Source of the DNA: Phytoseiulus persimilis
Lineage: Eukaryota > Arthropoda > Arachnida > Mesostigmata > Phytoseiidae
Length of the DNA stretch: 64,000 bases
NCBI GenBank assembly: GCA_037576195.1
Contig: CM075103.1
Span: 15,934,001-15,998,000, forward strand
Reading direction: 5' to 3'
The notes under the pieces are model-generated. The model saw only the letters and a list, made by a program, of their open reading frames with translations. It was not told where the DNA came from and searched no databases. Position 1 is the first letter of the stretch. Every line of letters begins with the position of its first letter. Of the stretch, positions 24,755-35,466 are shown piece after piece. Position numbers and translations under genes: made by a program.

Positions 24755-25823
24755 TTAGCTGAGAACAACCAGGACGGGAACCAACCTGCGAAACTCGTTG
24801 AGACCCATCTGCACGGCGTGGTGCATGCCCGCCATACTGGCAGGACCTCCCATGCCCAGCAGGGGAATCAGAGGAGCTGCGAGAACAGCCACCGTCCCTC
24901 CCACGGGACTCATGAGTGAAGCTCGGATGATCTGCGTGGCGTTCCGGACCCCATTCATCATCATCTGAGGAACTCTCTGGGGCAATTGTAGGGGCGGCAG
25001 AGATGGAAGATTAGAGATGCTGCAAGCAGGAGGAAGAGGGGGATCTCAATAATAACGCTCTGTCTCGACTGGAGAAGCTGTTCGCGAAGTCCACCGAAAA
25101 CTAGTCGTGATCCCGTGATTGGCGAGGCTCAAGATATCGAGTCTTCAGGGAGCGTTAGCTATATTTGGTTCGTACCAAAGCTCCGAGACGAAACCGAACG
25201 CGAAACCAGGAAGAGGTTCGGTGAGAGCATGAGGGTCAGCGGGGCATCGGTTCCAACTAGGGTTTACAACAGCCCGCATTCTGAGGACCAAAAGCCCGCG
25301 GTCTGTGAAATTCGCGGGTAACCGCAATAGAAAGCCCGCAAATGGGGAACACGGGTTTGCGGGCTTCGCTGCGGGCCCAATGGAACTCGCCCAAGGAATC
25401 TTCACTATCACTTATGGTCAGCGGAGCTTGAAAATAGTCAACCGAATAGTGATAGCAATGATAGATAATCCGCGGACTTTTGCGCTTAAAGCCCGCGGGT
25501 TTGAGCCCGCGGTCCTGACGCAGCAGTTACGGGCGCCCGCCGGCTCGTACTCCTGAGAATGCGGGCTTCTGCAAACCCTGGTTCCAACCTGGCGCCGAAC
25601 CGGTCTTCGATCTAATCTGCGGAACACACCTGAATGGGAACAGCCCACCGAGTCCCGCCGGAAAGTACGACGCTAGTGCTTGGCCGGGACTCTGCAGCGC
25701 GGTCGAGATCCCCGAGCCCAGGTTCTGCAGGGCTTGACTTAGGGGTCTTGGCCGGGTTCCTTGGCCATCGACCGCGCTAAGAAGGATCGCACAGCTCGCG
25801 AAAATCACACAAGAGACACGCAT
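24755..25823 (-). CDS. Small secreted protein, two exons, function unknown
   Basis: Exon 1 (25823-25630) starts at an ATG with A at -3 and encodes a clear signal peptide (MRVSCVIFASCAILLSAVDG) followed by a Ser, Gln and Gly-rich stretch. It ends at a GTGTGT donor in phase 2. Exon 2 (24974-24755) restores the frame and gives a Met, Gly and Ala-rich hydrophobic tail (MMMNGVRNATQ, VAVLAAPLIPLLGMGG) to a TAA stop. The total is 137 codons plus stop. A TATAAG lies 67 bases upstream of the ATG, the same spacing as in the glycine-rich gene at 57450. I recognise no family. It could be a small cuticle, silk or salivary component, which is inference from composition only. The exon 2 acceptor (AG at 24975-24976) was chosen because it keeps phase; a weaker point is that it lies two bases after another AG. 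The intron holds GC-rich inverted motifs. Confidence 0.55.
25270..25520. repeat. GC-rich inverted motif cluster in an intron
   Basis: The motif AGCCCGCG and its complement CGCGGGC(T) recur at least six times within 250 bp in both orientations, for example AAAGCCCGCGGGTTTGAG followed at once by CCCGCGGTC. They can pair into several short hairpins. It lies in the intron of the small secreted gene and stands out from the surrounding base composition. Confidence 0.6.
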
Positions 25824-25889
25824 GGTTATTCAGCGGGAACTCCTTGAACCGTCTGCAGCTTGACGGCTCACTCGCACGACTCTTGAGGT

Positions 25890-25895
25890 CTTATA
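25890..25895 (-). promoter_or_regulatory. TATA box of the small secreted gene
   Basis: TATAAG on the minus strand in the context CTGTATAAGACC lies 67 bases before the ATG at 25823. Transcription would be expected to start about 30 bases downstream, giving a 5' UTR of some 35-40 bases. Confidence 0.5.
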
Positions 25896-27977
25896 CAGGG
25901 CATGCGAAGTAGTGAAAAGATTCTTCCCTCTTCTTACGGTTTCTCGCCCGTGGCGCGGAAACGTAGCGCAGCATCCGCCGCCAGCCGCAGTGGACGTTTC
26001 AGGTCCATGAATTGCTAACGAATGCGTGGGTTCATCGACCTCCTGCAAATCGGATCATTTCGTTTTCTCCGTCGCACAGTATCCACCATCCACAGATGTG
26101 GAGAAACTTGCGAAATTCCTCGATTTGAGGGCTTGACATCCCCAGACGATTCGAGGCTTCTCTCGGACCCCGCATTGTTCCTCGCGATCTCTTGACCGAT
26201 AGGATCGAGGTCTCGGTTGGTTTCCGCCGTAGCCAAGGTTCTCATCGATGTCCTTCGGTCCTGCCGGAATGCAGTCCCAAAGGCAAGCTGGCAAACCCAT
26301 TTCGCCTTTTGAGCAGATGACGTCACCAGACATATCAAAACTCCTTTTGCAACTCGGGGGATTGTCCTTGTAGTCGGATCTCCTTCAAACCGCCGGGGGA
26401 CGCAACAATAAAGTCATTTAGATTCAGGACAAAGTTTACAAACGTCGGCATTAGGGTTCGTTGTACGTTGATGGCTGGCGTTTTTGAACCCAATTTGTGT
26501 TTACAAGCCATCTATTACAGCTCTGGTTTCGGCGTGTGCTCTTCATCTGGTTCCATCGCCGATTGGAGCCAAGCTCAAAATGATTCAGATGGAACATGGG
26601 AGTAGAATGTTTCGACTTTCTCGATGAAATTTTTTCTCAGTCTTTCAAGTGCAATGACCCGAAACGGAATTCCCGGAAGGAGGAAAAGCGGAAATGAGAT
26701 CGATTTATTCATGTTCTGAAAGTTATGCGCCATCGCTCGCGTCTCGGGCAGCGAAATTGGCCAGTTGTCATCAGCTTCCAGATCCACTTTGGGGAGGAGC
26801 GTCATGTTCAATGGAGGAGTCAAATACATTAGTCCACCTGACGTTACGCCACCGCGCTCAGTTCCCCGCGGAGCTTCGAGGATTTAGATGCAGTTCACCT
26901 CACGTAGATTATTTCTGATCTTCAGGATCCAGCCAGGGGTCCTGCGTGACTTCGATAGCTGTGAGGAACGATACTGACTTATTAAGCTTGTGAATGGTTT
27001 TTTAAAAGATTATTGTATCACGCGAAAATTCCGACACGATCTACCCGTTTGACCCCGGAACAGAAGGCTAACCCTTTTTCAACACGAAGGACATATATTT
27101 CTCCGCCCGTCCCGTCGACTGAAGAGATACTGAATCGGAACAATTCGTCTTCATTGTACTTCCTCGGACGGGAACCTCTTCTTGAGGAGTCGATCATATA
27201 GACAGTTCTCCGACTTGTAAGTAAAGAATCCCAAACCAGCATTGGAATCTAGACGATCGGCGTTGGTCTTCCGCAACTTTTTGCGATAATCCGGTTGATC
27301 GGTCTCTTTCCCCGTCTTGGAACCGTTTCGGACTCTCCCATCGGAAGCTCCTGTAGCTTGTGCCCGACGGAGTAGACATTTGCTCCGGCGATGAACGGCC
27401 ATAGCTGAGTTTGAAAGATATCCGACATCCACGACCATGATGTTTTTTTTTCTAATATCGGTTATTTTCGTTGATTGGGGAAACCCTCCATGCCTTATCT
27501 CAGATGGAACATAGAACATTCTGCTCAGGCATTCGATTTGGAGGCCATCGGTATTCGTCCCCATCTCAGCGGCCGGAGTTGAAAAAGTCTGAGGAGATGC
27601 TCGAACGTTCCGAACTCAAATAGGTAGGCGGGACGTACTCCAAGCAACAGCAAATCATGCGGCGGATCCCAGTAACGTAGACAGCGCTTCTCGATGGAGA
27701 CTCGTCGAGACTGGTGAAGACACTCGTTGTCTGGCTCGCTTGCTCTTTTGTCAATCCGCTTGACTGTACATGCGTCTGTTTCGACGGGCTCAATGGATCA
27801 GCTTGATGTCGACTTCCACAGCAGTGGCGATTGGAGGACTCATTGAGAGTGCGATCGTTGTCGTGTTATCTTCTCCCTCGGAGCCACATTTTTACGGCCA
27901 GGCCCGGCGCCTGGCGCAAATCCATCTTCAGTAGTGCAACGAGCGACGTGTCCGATTCGTCCACACTCGGACGCAAG
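25896..27977. other. Intergenic stretch with unassigned frames
   Basis: No family is recognised. A 137-codon ATG frame on the minus strand (27564-27151) is Lys and Arg-rich toward its end (YRKKLRKTNADRLDSN). An 84-codon ATG frame lies at 26829-26575. Neither has a signal peptide or a conserved motif I know. The sequence before 27978 should hold the transporter promoter; no TATA box is evident. Confidence 0.4.
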
Positions 27978-30900
27978 ATGGTTGCAGCACAGTTCGCACT
28001 ACTCGACTACGTGGTTCTCGTCGGATTTTTGCTAGTGTCGACGCTGATTGGAGTCTACTTCGCATGGAAGGATCGGCGCAGTACCAGCAACAAGACCTTC
28101 CTCACCGGGAACAAAGAACTGGGTAACTGTGAAAACAGAGCCAAGAGCTCGATCTAGTGAGAATCAGGCTCAGCGTGAACGTCCGCCGACCGGAACACCG
28201 AAATACAGGTTCTCAAGGTCGATTCAGCATGTCAAAGCCCATCCTCCGGGTCTGTGTTCATTTTCACTGAGCGACGTGACAGTGCGGTCGCGAACACTGA
28301 GTGCGCAATGCCGCAGTCATTTCTGGAGACTTTGTTTTCCGGCTGAACCTCTCAGCCAGCCCTCAGAAGTGTCCCGGAATCACCTTTCGGTATTGCTTCA
28401 GTAACACTCCCTATCGCCTCGCAAATCCCATTGCGGGCGGTGGGCTTGGGTCTTAAAATGTTTCAGATTTAATTCCGATATAAATTAAATCCTCTTTTTA
28501 CCACATAAGAAATTTGTTGTCCCGGCCGGGGATCGAACCCATTTCTGGAGACTAGGCATGTGTTTCCTACACTCGGAACCCGGAGGATAATTTCCGACAC
28601 GGAAATTGATATTTGGCTCGAGAATTCATATTTGACCCAGAAATCAATATTAGACCCGAAAATCAATCTTTGATCCGAAAATCAACCTTTGATCCGAAAA
28701 TCAACCTTTGATCAAAAAACCAATCTTTGACTCGAAAATCAATATTTGTCGTGGAAAACAGAGATCCACCAATCTTTTGGATGATTCCGGTTGGGTTGGG
28801 CGCGTCATTCAATGGTGGATCTCAATTTTCTGGGTCGAATATCCATTTCCGAGTCGGTAATTTCTTTCCGAGTTCCGAATGTCGGAAATACACGCCTACT
28901 AGGGACCGATCGGACCAGCTGATGTTCTCTCGTTTCGTCTGAGGGAGTTCTCGCGAGATGCGATGATTCTCGCACTAAGGCGGGAATCTCCCGTGGCGAT
29001 CACGGAGTCATTTTCCGGGAGTAACAAACGGGAACGGTCTCCCTGGAACCAGAGGGAAATCCCCAGGGAAATCGAGGCACTGAACAAGTCATGACTTCAT
29101 CTTGCAGGATGGATTCCCGTTTCATTTTCGATGATGGCGTCTTACCTGTCATCAATAGCTATTCTCGGATTGCCATCAGAAGTTTACAACCGGGGTGCCA
29201 TGCTGTGGCTGGGAGCGGTTTCCGCAACAATCGCGATCCTTATCGCGGCCAAAGTTTTCCTCCCGATGTACTACAACATGGACATCACTTCGATCAACGA
29301 GGTATTCTCATATCTGATGAAGAAATTCTTGGAAAATACAGAAACTATCAAGTTGCGGAAACGCAGGCAAAGCATGGGGATTTCGTGGCTTTCACAACAC
29401 CCGCTAGCTTTAAGTGCGGAAGGAGAGGGAATTCTGAAGCCTCCAACACTTGAATGTCAGAATAGATGGTCCGTGTTGACAGTGGGCCGCTGTAAAACTC
29501 ATCTGTGGACCTCGATGATGGGGTACAGCCTTTGGACCTAGAGTGGATTCGGAAGCGGGCAATTACTAGAATTATGGGCTTGAACGTCTTCGCCCGAAGC
29601 TCTCATAAAGAATGGCACACCATTTTGAGCTTGTGGGAGATTGCACAACCTGAGCATCAAAGCGGGTTGAGGCCTTGAAGCGGCGCCGAACATTCGCGAC
29701 TTCGCATTCGCTAACCACTCTAAGGGAAGTGCGCTTTGGAGATTACTCTCAAGATACATACTTATATTCTGGAGCGTCTAACGCGATCGAAAGAGAGCTC
29801 TGTCCGGTGCTTCAAGCCCGTCTCTTCCAGGGCTGTCAAGTATACAGCACAACTTGGGTTACATCAACTAATTCGTGAACAAAAATGTATTCACAATCGA
29901 TATACAGAAATTCATTTAACCGAGGTCCTACTGTAGGTAGCAAGTGTGTACAGCAGAGATCCGTTTAGGCGGCAGAGTGGTCAAGGCGGTGAGCATGATA
30001 TCTGCAGACTAGTGTAGCAATACTGGAGTCTCATGAAGCAGAAGGGGCAGTTGTTTGAAGCTGTTCATCATCAAAGGTCCTGCTTCTATAGCAGGGACGA
30101 GCGTGGTTCGCAGGCGCGTGTCGCAGTCTCCAGGAATTAAAGGCCGCCGTAGATAGGCCGCCCTCTAATTGATCAACCAACCCGTTTCATTCGGGCCGCG
30201 ACGATCGATGCATGATACATGCTGGGGCGACGCTTTTGTGTTGCCCTTCATCTCGCACATACGCCGGCGACGTTGGCGAGACAACTGGTTTGACACCTCT
30301 TCCAGCAGGAGATCTCTCAGTTAGGTGTTTGATATCGGATCCCTTCGTTCGCAGTACTTGGAGAAAAGATTCAAATCGAACTCCGTCCGAACACTCGCGG
30401 CTGGCGTTTTCGTCTTGCAAACGGTGAGTCGATATTCGCAGCTCCCATCGGTGTCAAATATTTCCGATCATGGGAATCCGGGTGCGGTTGATATTACGGT
30501 CGATATTCGGGATAGAAGGAGAAGAGTCTTCATGAGGACAGGGGTGTCAGAACATTCAACCAGCGGGGAGAGTGATGAACATCGAGAGTCTCGAATCCAA
30601 AACTGTTTCTCTACGATCACAGCTCCTCTACATGGGGGTAGTCCTCTACGGCCCTTCCCTCGCTCTCGGATCTGTCACTGGGATTCCGGTATGGATTTCG
30701 ATCCTTCTCAACGGGCTCGTGTGCACCTTTTACACCGCCATCGTGAGTGTCGGATGCGTTCTTTGACCCGTGCCGAAGTTCCTCTTCCAGCTCCCAACGC
30801 TGCCCTGCACCGTAGTCATAATGTTCGATAGCTCTTGAATGATCCGTGTTGGAATTCATTTCCTAGGGAGGAATGAAGGCGGTCGTTTGGACGGATGTCG

Positions 30901-32476
30901 TTCAGATGGTTCTTATTTACGCTGGATACATCATGGTCTGCGTGGCTGGGATCACGCACGTAGGAGGCATCGGGAAAGTTTGGGAGATCAACAGGGAAGG
31001 AGGACGACTCCTATTTGCCAAGTGAGTCCCTTTCCCGTGATGGAAGCACTCGTACCGAAATGGCTCCTTGCTATCTCAGAACTAGACGGGGAGGAAGTTG
31101 CCTCGCGGAATTCCCGGGCGTTTCGGGTGAGATCACATATTCTCTCCATTTCAGCTGGAGCTTCAACCCTTACTACACTTACACCACGTGGAACGTCACT
31201 CTCTCGTGGACCATCGGCTGGATGGGCGCCTACTGTGCCAGTCAAACTCAGGTTCAGCGATACTCTGCAATCGCATCCTTGGGGAAAGCTAGGAAGTACG
31301 TTTATCGAGCAGTCTTCCATGTTGCGAACGAATTTAAAAATAACCAATCGACGTGAAAGAACTCAGTCCACTATCAACCCTAGGGCTCTTTTGTGGAACA
31401 TTCCTGGAGTCTCTGCGACACTTCTTCTCTCTGTTCTCTCGGGGCTTGTGCTGTACGCGGTCTACGGTCATTGCGACCCTCGTTTCCAGGGAGACATTGA
31501 GAAAACCGATCAGCTGATGCCGTTCATCATTCAGGATCTTTTGAGGGGCTATCCCGGTCTGTCGGGTCTTTTGGTCGCCTCGGTGTTCAGCGGTTCGCTG
31601 TCAACTCTGTCGTCAGGCTATAACGCCCTGGCTGCGGTGACGTGGGACGATTTCGTCAGACCGAGAGTGAATTTCACGGATCGGCAAGCGGTGATCACCA
31701 CCAAGGCCATCGGTAATTACTTTCGAAACATGACTCGCTCCACCCGATGTTGATCCCCGAGTAGCGATTCAGGATCCCGCCCAATTCCAGCTGCAATCTA
31801 CGGAGTTCTCTCGGTGTTCATCGCGTTCCTGGCCGGGTCCATGGAATCGATTGTCCAGGCTTCATCGTCCCTGATCGGAGCTATGACAGGACCTCTCTTG
31901 GCCGTCTTCGTCCTGGGCGTCATGGTCCCATATGTTCGTAGGAATGGTGCCATTTGGGGTGTTTGCCTCGGCTTGGCCTTCGCCTGGTGGCTGACGCTGG
32001 GTTCGATTATCTATCCCCGCATTGGGGACAATCTTCCTGTGAGCAACGCACAATGCCTGGCCCCGAACGCCACGCTTATAGAGAGGGGTTCGTACGACCC
32101 TCCGCAAACCCCGGAGGGAATCCTGGCTTTCTACCACATTTCCTTCATCTGGATTTCCGCTGTCGGTTTCGTCGCCACCCTGGTATTGGCCGTCGTAGTT
32201 TCGGCCTTCTTCGGTGAGTCTCGCACCATGAATGTCCTCACTGATTGACGGATTTCTTTAGTCGAGTATGAGCTCAAGTTCTCATGCTCACAAAACGAGC
32301 CGGTTCGTGTGGTGTTGAGGCTATGTTTTGCAGATGACAAGACAGAGAAATTGGACCCTCGATACATCGCTCCGTTCATCAGACGCTTCATGAAGAACGG
32401 AGGTGATCCGTCCGTGAAAATGACGTCATACAAGTCTGTTCCCACGAATGAGCCGAATGGGAATTCTCATCTGTAA
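27978..32476 (+). CDS. SLC5-family sodium-coupled transporter (monocarboxylate/vitamin type)
   Basis: Nine exons: 27978-28122, 29108-29301, 30325-30423, 30623-30742, 30867-31021, 31155-31295, 31384-31712, 31791-32213 and 32334-32476. Together they give 582 codons plus stop with every phase matching. The product has the length and about 12-13 membrane segments of sodium:solute symporters. The first segment ([20 protein letters not shown]) is followed by [16 protein letters not shown], the [20 protein letters not shown] signature, [20 protein letters not shown], the [21 protein letters not shown] block near the second sodium site, and a short cytoplasmic tail. These blocks are closest to the SMCT/SMVT branch (SLC5A8, A12, A6), which moves lactate, short-chain acids, biotin or pantothenate with sodium across the plasma membrane. 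The exact substrate cannot be read. The start was set at the only in-frame ATG before the first membrane segment. Intron 1 is packed with repeats. Confidence 0.92.
28329..28590 (-). mobile_element. tRNA-derived SINE-like element, copy 1
   Basis: Bases 28329-28515 are nearly identical to 51425-51612. Next to this shared body, on the minus strand, lies a tRNA-like head with a good Pol III B box (GGGTTCGATCCC, about 28530-28541) and a weak A-box-like AGTGTAGG some 40 bases before it. The order head, B box, body is that of a tRNA-derived SINE. It sits antisense inside intron 1 of the transporter gene. I could not define target-site duplications. Confidence 0.6.
28600..28745. repeat. Minisatellite, unit about 20 bp
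   Basis: Imperfect direct repeats of about 19-21 bp with the consensus GAYCCGAAAATCAAYCTTT run for about 140 bp, six to seven copies. The middle copies are the most alike. They lie next to the SINE-like copy in intron 1 of the transporter gene. Confidence 0.75.
28817..28892 (+). repeat. Dispersed repeat, copy 1
   Basis: About 75 bp beginning GGATCTC and ending CCGAAT..TCGGAAATACA match 40951-41024 in the same orientation, with scattered changes. The core TTTCCGAGTTCCGA is shared. It lies in intron 1 of the transporter gene. No coding or RNA-gene character was seen. Confidence 0.6.
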
Positions 32477-32524
32477 CTTCAGCTGAAGCGATATAGGTCC
32501 TCATGCTTGCTGTAAATACTTGAC

Positions 32525-32530
32525 AATAAA
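32525..32530 (+). terminator. Poly(A) signal of the SLC5 transporter
   Basis: AATAAA lies 48 bases after the TAA stop codon, a normal distance for a short 3' UTR. Confidence 0.65.
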
Positions 32531-34317
32531 GTTCTCTTTTCATCACGGAAATCAGGAAACTCGTCACTCGTCTATGCAAGTCTCAAGACGAAATGATCCC
32601 AGGCATTCGGTCGATTCATGCAGATTAACGGAGCCTGTCAGGTGGCCAAGGATGATTATTTCCATGATGGCCACTGAGAACACCTACACTGGAGCGATTC
32701 GTAGACTGAAGCTCTTGAAAAACGCGTGCTGGGACATCCCTCTTGAATACGGTGAGAATGGGGGACCCAAGTTCGGCCTCTTCAACACAGCCGTTAGGAA
32801 GGGGATAAGAGAAGAGATGGACCAGACATGGGGGGAGTCGATGAACTCTAAACCAAGTCTAACCCTGTATCGAGAGTGCAAAGAACGGGAGCGGAATGTA
32901 GGGGACTTCCCTTGGCTTCCCCAGCGTTTTTCCGCATCAACGGAGTACCAGCGTTCTTGGATCACCCTATGATGTGAGCACTGTGCTGTGGAGAAGATTT
33001 CGGAGGCTCCGCCTGAGTTTGCAGAACGTGTTCCTTCGTTCGGGGTAGAAATTAGGACGAGGTTTCCGAGGAGCCGAATGAAGAGATTCACGGTGAATAA
33101 TGACGCTGCTAGATCGCTGATATTGATCGTAAAAAGTTCTGCGGAATGTTTAGTTATTGGTTCGAATACAACTCTCTCCTTCTGGGTTTTCACGGACACT
33201 GATATTACTTGGAGTGTGACCTGAGTGGAAATTGACCGACGCATGAAGTGAGATGAGTTCCCTCAGCACCCCAACTCTCGCTGGCTACGCTACTGGACCG
33301 ATGATCAAATGATGCAATCCAGGAATGACCACGCAGATTCCTCGGTAGATTGTATCATAGACGTTCCATTTTGAGATGACCGGAATGAACATTCAGTTGT
33401 AAAACAAGCTCGCCGTTCCCAAAATCGTCGATTGTCTCGCTGTGGAGCCACTCTCGAAATTGGAACACGACACGGCCAAACGCCATCCAAATGTTTTCCG
33501 CTTATCGCTTCGAGCTCGAGATGAGTTCGTTGCGCTGTCAAACCACTGGTAATCTCTCGAATGTCCATCAATCAAGGACTCGTCGCCTCACGATCCGGTA
33601 AGCTGTAGAATCGATGGTTTTCGAGATCCGACGATCTTGAGTTCTTCAGCTCGATCCCGGCGGGATCTGGTCGGCGGGTAACTCTATCGAGTTTTCCTAA
33701 TATGCGTACCTACGATGCCGACGGAAATGCGTCACTTAAAACTATGCTAGGGCTACCCGTCAAACTTCAAGGCGTGTCGGAGCTCGATCAGAGCCGCTGG
33801 TGGCATCGTGAGACGAACCCGGGTTAGAGATCTCCCGGAATATGTAGATCGATCCCGCATCTCAAGCGGCTCCCGAGACGAATCTGAGTTTGAGGCTGTC
33901 TTCCCTCCCAAATACCAGAGTCGTGTTCAGGGACAATGATCGTTCTCCGGCTCAAATTTTCTGAGGATTCGGCTCCAGGAGGATACGCTCGGACGCCTGC
34001 AGATACATCGGAAACGATGATCCTCCGGATGAAAAGGAAGAGTCTTTATTGGGCAAGGGGCTCCGTTATCAAACATTCAGAGCTGATCCTGAAATTCTCA
34101 CGGACTCGGCGTCAGCTCCACACATGCCATGACCAAAGCCGTTCAGTCTGCATTCCGAGCAAATGCACGCGAGTCGCCCGGTGATTCAACTCGCCTCAGA
34201 GCCATCTTTGGCTTTCTCTCCTCTGGAAGGCACTGTTATCTAGGAACGCCTCGTTACAACCTCGCATGGAATCCACTCGCCAGAAGCAGAGTTGACTGGG
34301 AAATCCTCTCGGAGATT
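32531..34317. other. Intergenic stretch, no gene recognised
   Basis: Only short frames on both strands; none has a known motif or a splice partner. The right end should include the 3' UTR of the gustatory receptor read on the minus strand. Confidence 0.5.
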
Positions 34318-35466
34318 TCACTCCTTCCATATCGATGGAAACTTCTTCGATCGTTCGATCGCGCTTAGAACGTCGTAATCGAATTGGAGGAATATCGCAG
34401 TCCCCGTGAACATGGACGCAATGAAGGTGAACATATTCGCTTTACAGTTGACGACATCGTCCACGATTCTCAACGAATCAAAGTCCTCCCTGTACTCGAG
34501 AACGGATCTGACTTCACGAATGTCTCGACGCGAGACACCGAGTCTGCCGAAATCCAACATCGACGGCCTTAGTAGGAAGGCCTCGATGCTCTGGAACCGT
34601 CGGATGACGTTCGTTCCCAAACGGCTGATGGCGTAAATTTGCATGATCTGCATCAGAGAGCTGGCGAACCCCGCCACGTCAAGGACATGATTGTAGACAT
34701 CGTCCGTTTTCCACAGAATCATCAAGCCGAAAGAGTACACGCAGAGGAAGAAAACTTTCACGTGAATCGTTATCAATGTGCTGGAGAAAATGGTGTTGAT
34801 ATCCTTGATCACGTTTCGCAGGAATATTTTCGAGGCGGCCACCCGGATCGCAACCTCGTAATTGCTCGCAGGGCTCTTTATCATATCAGTGAGGCAGATG
34901 AGCTTCGAGCGCACAGCTGATCCGAGTTGCGCGTAGATGCAGAAGGTCAGGTATTGGATCGGCCACACGTAAACGCCGCAAACGTTCCCTATCTGCAACA
35001 TCACGTGTTTCGCTCCGAGTACGCTTCTCACCGCCATGCTAACGTCGATTCCGAACGACGTTGCGCTGAGGATGAGCTGGGTGCAGAGCGAGCGCCAACA
35101 GATATTCGATGGCACAATTTCGTTGCTCCGGATTATCCTTGACAACTCGCGGTCATGGGTCATCAAAGTAACACCTCCGATAACCAGGATGGCGGCATCA
35201 CAGCAGAACTTGACTAGTTTAGCGATGTTCAATAGCGACGGTTTCAGCGGGGTTGTGGTGCACGCCTCGTAAAACTCACCCGCCACGAAGCCGGACAAGG
35301 CTGTGAAGACGAGTGATCTTCGGAGTTTCGTCGAGAAGTTCAACTCGGTGGTGAGTTTTCTCGACTGTCTCCCGATGCCGACGCCGTAGATGTAACAGAA
35401 CGCCGAAAAAACGCACAGAGCCGTGCGTGACTCATGCGCCGTCCATGTTCGTTCTTTTGGGTACAT
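34318..35466 (-). CDS. Gustatory receptor-like seven-transmembrane protein
   Basis: A single-exon frame of 382 residues begins at an ATG (35466-35464) and ends at 34318. Like the receptor at 3619-4746 it has about seven hydrophobic segments, a central block with CGVYVW, FCIYAQ and LTDMI, and the C-terminal membrane segment TGTAIFLQFDYD in place of the usual T-Y...QF signature. It therefore belongs to the same gustatory receptor subfamily. The expected role is a ligand-gated cation channel in chemosensory neurons of the legs or palps. No internal stop or frameshift is seen, so it looks intact. The two receptors are about 30 kb apart on opposite strands, so they are not a simple tandem pair. 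Confidence 0.87.
   Translation of the reverse strand: MYPKERTWTAHESRTALCVFSAFCYIYGVGIGRQSRKLTTELNFSTKLRRSLVFTALSGFVAGEFYEACTTTPLKPSLLNIAKLVKFCCDAAILVIGGVTLMTHDRELSRIIRSNEIVPSNICWRSLCTQLILSATSFGIDVSMAVRSVLGAKHVMLQIGNVCGVYVWPIQYLTFCIYAQLGSAVRSKLICLTDMIKSPASNYEVAIRVAASKIFLRNVIKDINTIFSSTLITIHVKVFFLCVYSFGLMILWKTDDVYNHVLDVAGFASSLMQIMQIYAISRLGTNVIRRFQSIEAFLLRPSMLDFGRLGVSRRDIREVRSVLEYREDFDSLRIVDDVVNCKANMFTFIASMFTGTAIFLQFDYDVLSAIERSKKFPSIWKE

Noticed and set aside
27151..27564. 137-codon ATG frame on the minus strand
   Set aside because: Basic and low in information, no known motif, and no evidence of expression signals; not strong enough to call.
29966..30120. tRNA-like A box (GGCAGAGTGGTCAAGGCGG) in a transporter intron
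   Set aside because: No B box at tRNA distance and no acceptor stem; at best an old tRNA-derived fragment.
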